NCBI GenBank assembly: GCA_947625365.1
Contig: CANQNZ010000073.1
Span: 1-5,577 of the forward strand
Origin: an uncultured Bacilli bacterium
Lineage (GTDB): Bacteria; Bacillota_I; Bacilli_A; RF39; UBA660
DNA: 5,577 bases
Reading direction: 5' to 3'
How positions within the stretch are numbered: the first letter of the stretch is position 1; every line of letters starts with the position of its first letter. The position numbers were made by a program, and so were the translations under genes. The notes beneath the pieces are model-generated. The model ran no database searches. It was not told where the DNA came from and was given only the letters and a program-made list of their open reading frames with translations. Positions 1 through 3,929 of this stretch are shown here, one piece after another.

Positions 1-17
1 TATTTATTTCGGGAATT

Positions 18-39
18 TAAAAGACACCTACGTGTCTTA
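18..39. terminator. Hairpin at the 3' end of spoVS, possibly bidirectional
   Basis: AAGACAC (21-27) and GTGTCTT (32-38) form a perfect 7-bp stem with a four-base loop. The stem includes the first two bases of the TAA stop of spoVS. On the minus strand the stem is followed only by a short T-run (TT, then AAATT). On the + strand it is followed by A and eight Ts (39-47). The + strand T-run is the better terminator tail, so the hairpin may also serve a convergent + strand gene ending just left of the window. That gene is not visible here. Confidence 0.7.
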
Positions 40-297
40 TTTTTTTTCAACAATAATTTTCATGGCTGTTTTTTGTTCACCATCAATTTCAATATCGTTA
101 AATGATGGAATAATGACAATGTCATCTCCGCCAGGTGCTAAAAAGCCACGAGCGATACACACTGCTTTAATAGCCTGATTTAATGAGCCAGCGCCGATTG
201 TTTGAATTTCTACAGTGCCTTTTTCACGGAAAATATTTGCTATGGCTCCCGCAACTTTGCTAGGATTTGATTTAGTCGATACTTTTAATATTTCCAT
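37..297 (-). CDS. spoVS: Stage V sporulation protein S (SpoVS)
   Basis: This gene encodes an 86-residue protein recognisable along its whole length as SpoVS, a small Alba-like DNA/RNA-binding-fold protein. In Bacillus subtilis SpoVS affects late sporulation (coat and cortex formation) and septation; its biochemical role is poorly known. The family signatures visible are the N-terminal MEILKVSTKSNPSKVAGA (residues 1-18), IGAGSLNQAIKAV (34-46), the IARGFLAPGG loop (48-57), and a C-terminal strand region with IDGEQKTAMKIIVE (71-84). The length equals that of the B. subtilis protein, as I recall it, so the gene looks intact. The ATG at 297 is fixed by an AAGGAGGA ribosome site three bases upstream. 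No signal peptide or membrane segment is present, so it should be cytoplasmic. It follows the methyltransferase gene, from which a strong terminator separates it. SpoVS homologues also occur in non-sporulating bacteria, so the gene alone does not prove the organism sporulates. Confidence 0.95.
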   Translation of the reverse strand: MEILKVSTKSNPSKVAGAIANIFREKGTVEIQTIGAGSLNQAIKAVCIARGFLAPGGDDIVIIPSFNDIEIDGEQKTAMKIIVEKK

Positions 298-300
298 AAT

Positions 301-308
301 TCCTCCTT
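301..308 (-). promoter_or_regulatory. Strong Shine-Dalgarno site of spoVS
   Basis: Read on the minus strand this is AAGGAGGA, followed by ATT and the spoVS ATG at 297. It matches the full anti-Shine-Dalgarno core and is much stronger than the GGTG-type sites in front of the methyltransferase gene and parC in the same window. It confirms the chosen start. A possible -10 (TATAGT) lies further upstream near 325-330, but I see no convincing -35. Confidence 0.85.
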
Positions 309-336
309 TTTAATTTACAATTAACTATATGTAAGC

Positions 337-365
337 AAAAAAAGAAATAGAACTTTATCTATTTC
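337..365 (-). terminator. Intrinsic terminator of the methyltransferase gene
   Basis: Read on the minus strand, GAAATAGA (365-358) and TCTATTTC (351-344) form a perfect 8-bp stem with a six-base loop, followed directly by seven Ts (343-337). This is a clear Rho-independent terminator, although its stem is AT-rich. The stem begins inside the TGA stop codon (364-366). It should insulate spoVS from readthrough. Confidence 0.85.
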
Positions 366-1236
366 ATTTATCATCTTGTTCTTTTTCCCATCTGGCATAA
401 ATACCACAAGGTAAAATTAAATTACTATTCTTCATTTTAATGCCTAGTTCATCACTAGATATAAATCCGGCGCTTTTTTGATTAACCGTTTTTAAAAGAA
501 TATTTTCTAAAACAGTTTTAGAAAGTCCAGTAGTATACGAATTAATTAAAAATAAAAGGCCATCTTCTTTAAATATTTGGGTACATAAACTGACTAAATT
601 ATATAAATCTTCTTCAATATCCCATATCTCTTTATTAGAGCCACGGCCAAAAGAAGGTGGGTCCATTAAAATAATATCATAACTATGATTTCTTCTAATT
701 TCTCTTTTAACAAATTTGACAACATCATCAACAATAAAACGAATTGGTTTATCAGCTAAATGAGATGATTTCACGTTTTCTTTGGCCCAGTCAACCATTC
801 CTCTAGAAGAGTCAACGTGAACTACTTCAGCCCCGGCTTTTAACGCTGCTAGACTTGCAGCACCGGTATAAGCAAATAAATTTAAAACTTTTACTGGTGA
901 AGATGCTTTAGCTATTTTATTCATAATTAAATTCCAATTATAGGCTTGTTCGGGAAATAAACCCGTATGCTTAAATCCCATTAATTTTAAATTAAAAGTT
1001 AAATCTTTATAATGAATTTGCCAAGAAGGTTTTAAAGCAGGATTTTTGATTTCCCACTTCCCTCCGCCTTTATTACTACGATGATAAATAGCATCAATCT
1101 TTTGAGCACTTTCTTTATCTTCCCAAATTATCTGCGGGTCTGGTCTTTTTAAAATAACGCCATTCCAATTTTCGGTTTTCATTTTCTTATTCATAGAAAT
1201 AATTTGGTATTCTTCAAAATCTTCAACAAGTTTCAT
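364..1236 (-). CDS. Class I SAM-dependent methyltransferase, RlmI-like (COG1092), without PUA domain
   Basis: This gene encodes a 290-residue cytoplasmic protein with a Rossmann-fold methyltransferase core. The visible signatures are a pre-core segment with TGLFPEQAYNW (91-101), SAM-binding motif I VLNLFAYTGA (117-126), an acidic residue ending the second strand (VD, 141-142), a VDD at 169-171, and motif IV DPPSFGRG (192-199). This arrangement is that of the COG1092 / Methyltrans_SAM group, to which the 23S rRNA methyltransferases RlmI and RlmK belong. The usual N-terminal PUA RNA-binding domain is absent; the first ~75 residues are instead a short basic region. RNA, probably rRNA, is a plausible substrate, but the target base cannot be read from the sequence. 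The ATG at 1236 has a GGTGG ribosome site and no better upstream start; internal Met15 and Met19 are less likely starts. The gene ends in TGA inside a terminator stem. It is separated from parC by 71 bases that contain a terminator, so it is probably transcribed alone. Confidence 0.88.
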   Translation of the reverse strand: MKLVEDFEEYQIISMNKKMKTENWNGVILKRPDPQIIWEDKESAQKIDAIYHRSNKGGGKWEIKNPALKPSWQIHYKDLTFNLKLMGFKHTGLFPEQAYNWNLIMNKIAKASSPVKVLNLFAYTGAASLAALKAGAEVVHVDSSRGMVDWAKENVKSSHLADKPIRFIVDDVVKFVKREIRRNHSYDIILMDPPSFGRGSNKEIWDIEEDLYNLVSLCTQIFKEDGLLFLINSYTTGLSKTVLENILLKTVNQKSAGFISSDELGIKMKNSNLILPCGIYARWEKEQDDK

Positions 1237-1240
1237 ATAA

Positions 1241-1245
1241 CCACC
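1241..1245 (-). promoter_or_regulatory. GGTG-type ribosome site of the methyltransferase gene
   Basis: Minus-strand GGTGG lies four bases before the ATG at 1236. It pairs with the CACC part of the 16S anti-Shine-Dalgarno tail rather than the CCTCC core. This is a weaker site than that of spoVS but it supports this start, and the parC start has the same type of site. Confidence 0.5.
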
Positions 1246-1251
1246 AATAAA

Positions 1252-1260
1252 ATAATAACA
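1252..1260 (-). promoter_or_regulatory. Candidate extended -10 promoter of the methyltransferase gene
   Basis: Minus-strand TGTTATTAT fits an extended -10 element (TG, one base, then a TATAAT-like hexamer with 5 of 6 matches). It ends exactly 15 bases before the ATG. No good -35 hexamer is seen at 16-18 bases, which is tolerable for extended -10 promoters. If it is real, transcription would start near 1245, giving a leader of roughly nine bases. AT-rich DNA produces such matches by chance. The support is that parC has the same element at the same distance. Confidence 0.35.
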
Positions 1261-1282
1261 TGAATGTTTTAAACTATATAGA

Positions 1283-1309
1283 AAAAATTGATGTTTTTCA
1301 TCAATTTTT
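1283..1309 (-). terminator. Hairpin terminator of parC
   Basis: Read on the minus strand, AAAAATTGATG (1309-1299) and CATCAATTTTT (1293-1283) make a perfect 11-bp stem with a loop of five As; one more T at 1282 extends the T-run. The stem shares bases with the parC TAA stop (1308-1310). The A and T tracts flanking the core are symmetric, so it could work in either direction, but only minus-strand genes flank it here. Confidence 0.75.
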
Positions 1310-3812
1310 ATAATTTAAAATCGTCAATAAAATCATCTATGGTTAATTCTTCTGGCTCTTTTTCTTCTACTTTTTCTTCAATTTCTTCCGTTTGCCCTTT
1401 TTTATTTTTCAGAAAAGATATTAAATCTGGGACTTTGAAAGCAGCATCAATATTATATTTACTAATAGCGGAACCAGTAGAATTTAAATCCATAATAGGA
1501 ATATCACTATTTTTTAGTATCTTTATTTCACTATCAGATTTCAAGCCTATATCATCTTTAGACACTGTCGCAATGGCAAAACATACTTCATAATTTACAG
1601 TCTTTGGCTTTTTCATAAGTACGCTACCTCTTTTAGCTCTAGTAGATAAATTTAAATCACTTGTCTTTATACGTTTAGCCGTCTTATTATTAGTAAAGAT
1701 ATTAAGATAAATATCATTAGCATCTAGTGATGTTCCATATATTACCTTATCATCATCTTTTAAGTTAATTCCTTTAACACCACTTGCTTTAACACCAACT
1801 AAAGGAATTTCTTCATTATTAAATTCTACATAATAACCATTTTTAGTAACAAGTAAAGCATTTTCTTTACCTAAAACTACATTAATTAATTCATCATCAT
1901 CTTTAAGTTTAATTGCCGTAAGAGGTTTAGAATATCTTGTAACTTCAAAATCCTTAACTTTAGTCTTTTTAACTTGACCATTTTTAGTAAATAATATAAG
2001 TTCATCTTCTTTATTATCCACCACATAAGAAGCTATAATCTTTTCTTCTTGCTCTATAGGAATAACATTATTAATATGTTTTCCTAATTCTTTCCATTTA
2101 GCATCAACTATAGCATGGACAGGAACATAAAGATATCTTCCTAAACTAGTAAATAAAATTATAGTATCTAAAGTAGTAACTTCGTATAAACCAGTAATAA
2201 AATCACCAGGTTTTAAAGTAGTTTCTTCACCATTACGGGAAGAATATGATTTAAGATTAACTTTTTTAACGTATCCTTCATTTGTTACAATAACAACTAC
2301 ATTATACTCTGGAATTATTGTTTTCATATCCAGTTTAATTTCTTCAATTTCCGCAACGATATCAGTTTTACGAGGTTTAGAATATTCTTTCTTTATTTTC
2401 TTTAATTCATCTTTAATTACTTTATGAAGCATTTCATTACTATCCAAAATACTTTGTAAGAAAGCAATAACTTTTTTAAGATTAGAAAGTTCTTCTTCTA
2501 ATTCTAAAACATCTAAATTAGTTAAACGATATAATTGTAAATCTAAAATAGCTGTCGCTTGTTTTTCACTGAAATCAAATTCTTTAATTAAATTTTCTTT
2601 GGCATCAGCTTTATTCTCACTAGCTCTTATAACCCTTATAACATCATCTAAGATTGATAGAGCTTTTACTAATCCTTCTGTTATATGTAATTTTCGAGAA
2701 GCAAATTCATAGTCAAATTTAGTTCTTCTAATAACTACTTCTTCTTGATGAGCAATGTAAGCTTTTAAGATAGGAATAATACCTAATTGCTTTGGTCTTT
2801 TATCTACAATAGCTACCATGTTAAATGAATATGATACTTGTAAATCGGTATTTTTAAGTAAGTAGTTAGTAATTAACTCTTTATCAGCTCCGGTTTTTAA
2901 ATCAATAACAACGCGTAAACCTTCTTTATCAGATTCATCACGTACTTCTGCAATTCCATCAATTTTCTTATCTATTCTAATTTCATTGATTTTGCGAACT
3001 AGTAAAGCTTTATTAACATCAAATGGTATTTCTGTAATAACAATTTGTTGTTTCCCTTTAACTTTTTCATATGTATAACGACTACGAACAATAATTTTAC
3101 CTTTACCATTAGTATAAGCACTTAATAGGCCATTTTCCCCATAAACAATGCCTCCGGTAGGAAAATCAGGCCCTTTAACAATTTGCATTATTTCCGAAAG
3201 CTTAGCATCTGGTTTTTCAATTAATTTAATTGTAGCATCAATTAGCTCTCCTAAATTATGAGGAGGAATATTTGTGGCATAACCTGCGGAAATTCCAGTG
3301 GCACCATTTAACAAAAGATTAGGAAAACGACATGGCATAACTGTAGGTTCTTCCCGTGAGTCATCAAAAGTTTTAGCCATTTCCACCGTATCTTTTTCAA
3401 TATCACGAAGCATTTCATTACTAATTTTAGAAAGTTTTGCTTCTGTATAACGGTAAGCAGCAGGTGGGTCACCATCAATAGAACCATTGTTACCTTGAAA
3501 TTCAATATATATATTTGTTTGTTTCCAATCTTGACTCATACGTACCATGGCATCATATACCGAAGTATCACCATGAGGATGATATTTACCAATTACTTCT
3601 CCAACTGTTTGGGCACTTTTTACAAATCCGTGTTCATAAACGTTTTTATTTTTATACATAGCATATAAAATACGTCTTTGAACTGGTTTTAAGCCGTCCC
3701 GAACATCAGGAATTGCTCTATCTTGAATAATGTATTTCGCGTATTTAGCAAAACGGTCACCCATTAAGTCTTCCATTGTATAATCACTAATTCGTTCTAA
3801 TACGTGTTTCAT
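1308..3812 (-). CDS. parC: DNA topoisomerase IV subunit A (ParC/GrlA)
   Basis: This gene encodes an 834-residue type IIA topoisomerase breakage-reunion subunit. With ParE it forms the ParC2ParE2 enzyme that decatenates daughter chromosomes and relaxes supercoils. The N-terminal winged-helix region holds KPVQRRILYAMY (42-53), the quinolone-region motif GKYHPHGDTSVYD (75-87), and RYTEAKL with catalytic Tyr122 preceded by Arg121. Ile174 in NGATGISAGYATNIPP is at the DNA-bending isoleucine position. The tower and coiled-coil gate follow, then a beta-pinwheel C-terminal domain from about residue 500. The pinwheel carries Firmicutes ParC features (VPVHAIVDAKWKELGKHI, TRYSKPLTAIKLKDDDELINVV, STRAKRG) and no GyrA box (QRRGGKG), which separates it from GyrA. 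The last 27 residues are strongly acidic. The ATG at 3812 has a GGTGAG ribosome site. parE, normally just upstream, is not there; a surface-protein gene occupies that place. The gene is complete and has its own candidate promoter and terminator. Confidence 0.96.
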   Translation of the reverse strand: MKHVLERISDYTMEDLMGDRFAKYAKYIIQDRAIPDVRDGLKPVQRRILYAMYKNKNVYEHGFVKSAQTVGEVIGKYHPHGDTSVYDAMVRMSQDWKQTNIYIEFQGNNGSIDGDPPAAYRYTEAKLSKISNEMLRDIEKDTVEMAKTFDDSREEPTVMPCRFPNLLLNGATGISAGYATNIPPHNLGELIDATIKLIEKPDAKLSEIMQIVKGPDFPTGGIVYGENGLLSAYTNGKGKIIVRSRYTYEKVKGKQQIVITEIPFDVNKALLVRKINEIRIDKKIDGIAEVRDESDKEGLRVVIDLKTGADKELITNYLLKNTDLQVSYSFNMVAIVDKRPKQLGIIPILKAYIAHQEEVVIRRTKFDYEFASRKLHITEGLVKALSILDDVIRVIRASENKADAKENLIKEFDFSEKQATAILDLQLYRLTNLDVLELEEELSNLKKVIAFLQSILDSNEMLHKVIKDELKKIKKEYSKPRKTDIVAEIEEIKLDMKTIIPEYNVVVIVTNEGYVKKVNLKSYSSRNGEETTLKPGDFITGLYEVTTLDTIILFTSLGRYLYVPVHAIVDAKWKELGKHINNVIPIEQEEKIIASYVVDNKEDELILFTKNGQVKKTKVKDFEVTRYSKPLTAIKLKDDDELINVVLGKENALLVTKNGYYVEFNNEEIPLVGVKASGVKGINLKDDDKVIYGTSLDANDIYLNIFTNNKTAKRIKTSDLNLSTRAKRGSVLMKKPKTVNYEVCFAIATVSKDDIGLKSDSEIKILKNSDIPIMDLNSTGSAISKYNIDAAFKVPDLISFLKNKKGQTEEIEEKVEEKEPEELTIDDFIDDFKL

Positions 3813-3815
3813 ATT

Positions 3816-3821
3816 CTCACC
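3816..3821 (-). promoter_or_regulatory. Ribosome binding site of parC
   Basis: Minus-strand GGTGAG lies three bases before the ATG at 3812. GGTGA corresponds to the 3' half of the full AGGAGGTGA Shine-Dalgarno sequence, which explains the short spacing. It supports the chosen start. Confidence 0.65.
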
Positions 3822-3827
3822 ATTTAA

Positions 3828-3836
3828 ATTGTATCA
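3828..3836 (-). promoter_or_regulatory. Candidate extended -10 promoter of parC
   Basis: Minus-strand TGATACAAT is a good extended -10 element (TG, A, then TACAAT with 5 of 6 consensus bases), ending 15 bases before the ATG. No -35 hexamer is convincing at normal spacing. Transcription would start near 3821, at the ribosome site, so the leader would be very short. It lies downstream of the surface-gene terminator, as expected for an independent parC promoter. Confidence 0.45.
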
Positions 3837-3856
3837 AATTTCTGGCAAAAAGTCTT

Positions 3857-3881
3857 TAAGGTTTGCACAAATTTGACCTTA
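3857..3881. repeat. Imperfect inverted repeat between the surface gene and parC
   Basis: TAAGGT (3857-3862) and ACCTTA (3876-3881) are perfect inverted arms around a 13-base centre, which itself contains the palindrome CAAATTTG (3868-3875). On the + strand the repeat is followed by G and six Ts, but no + strand gene precedes it. It lies upstream of the candidate parC -10 element, so an operator site or a remnant terminator are both possible. The function is unknown. Confidence 0.35.
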
Positions 3882-3894
3882 GTTTTTTGCTATT

Positions 3895-3923
3895 TAAAAC
3901 AAGATACCAATTAGATACCTTGT
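3895..3923 (-). terminator. Hairpin terminator of the surface-protein gene
   Basis: Read on the minus strand, ACAAGGTATC (3923-3914) pairs with GGTATCTTGT (3908-3899) over ten positions, including two G-T pairs, with a five-base loop. The stem starts six bases after the TAA stop (3930-3932). The following T-run is short (the last stem T plus TTT, then AAAT), so termination may be incomplete and some transcripts could run on into parC. Confidence 0.65.
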
Positions 3924-3929
3924 TATATA

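Noticed and set aside
364..366. TGA read as tryptophan (genetic code 4)
   Set aside because: All tryptophans in the four genes are TGG and no in-frame TGA occurs in any of them. Reading through would add only W-N-R before a TAA inside the terminator stem.
1288..1593. 101-residue open frame on the + strand
   Set aside because: It lies antisense to the parC 3' end, has low-complexity Ser/Phe/Ile content, resembles nothing known, and is a shadow of the acidic Glu/Asp codons of parC.
3308..3505. 65-residue minus-strand frame inside parC
   Set aside because: It lies out of frame within the conserved catalytic region of parC and has no ribosome site or recognisable features.
1308..3812. Gyrase subunit A instead of ParC
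   Set aside because: There is no GyrA box QRRGGKG, and the C-terminal domain carries Firmicutes ParC features such as WKELGKHI, TRYSKPL and TRAKRG.
3813..3929. DGR template repeat or accessory RNA directly downstream of the surface gene
   Set aside because: Only hairpins and promoter-like sequence are present, with no similarity to the 3999-4121 block; any template must lie outside the window.
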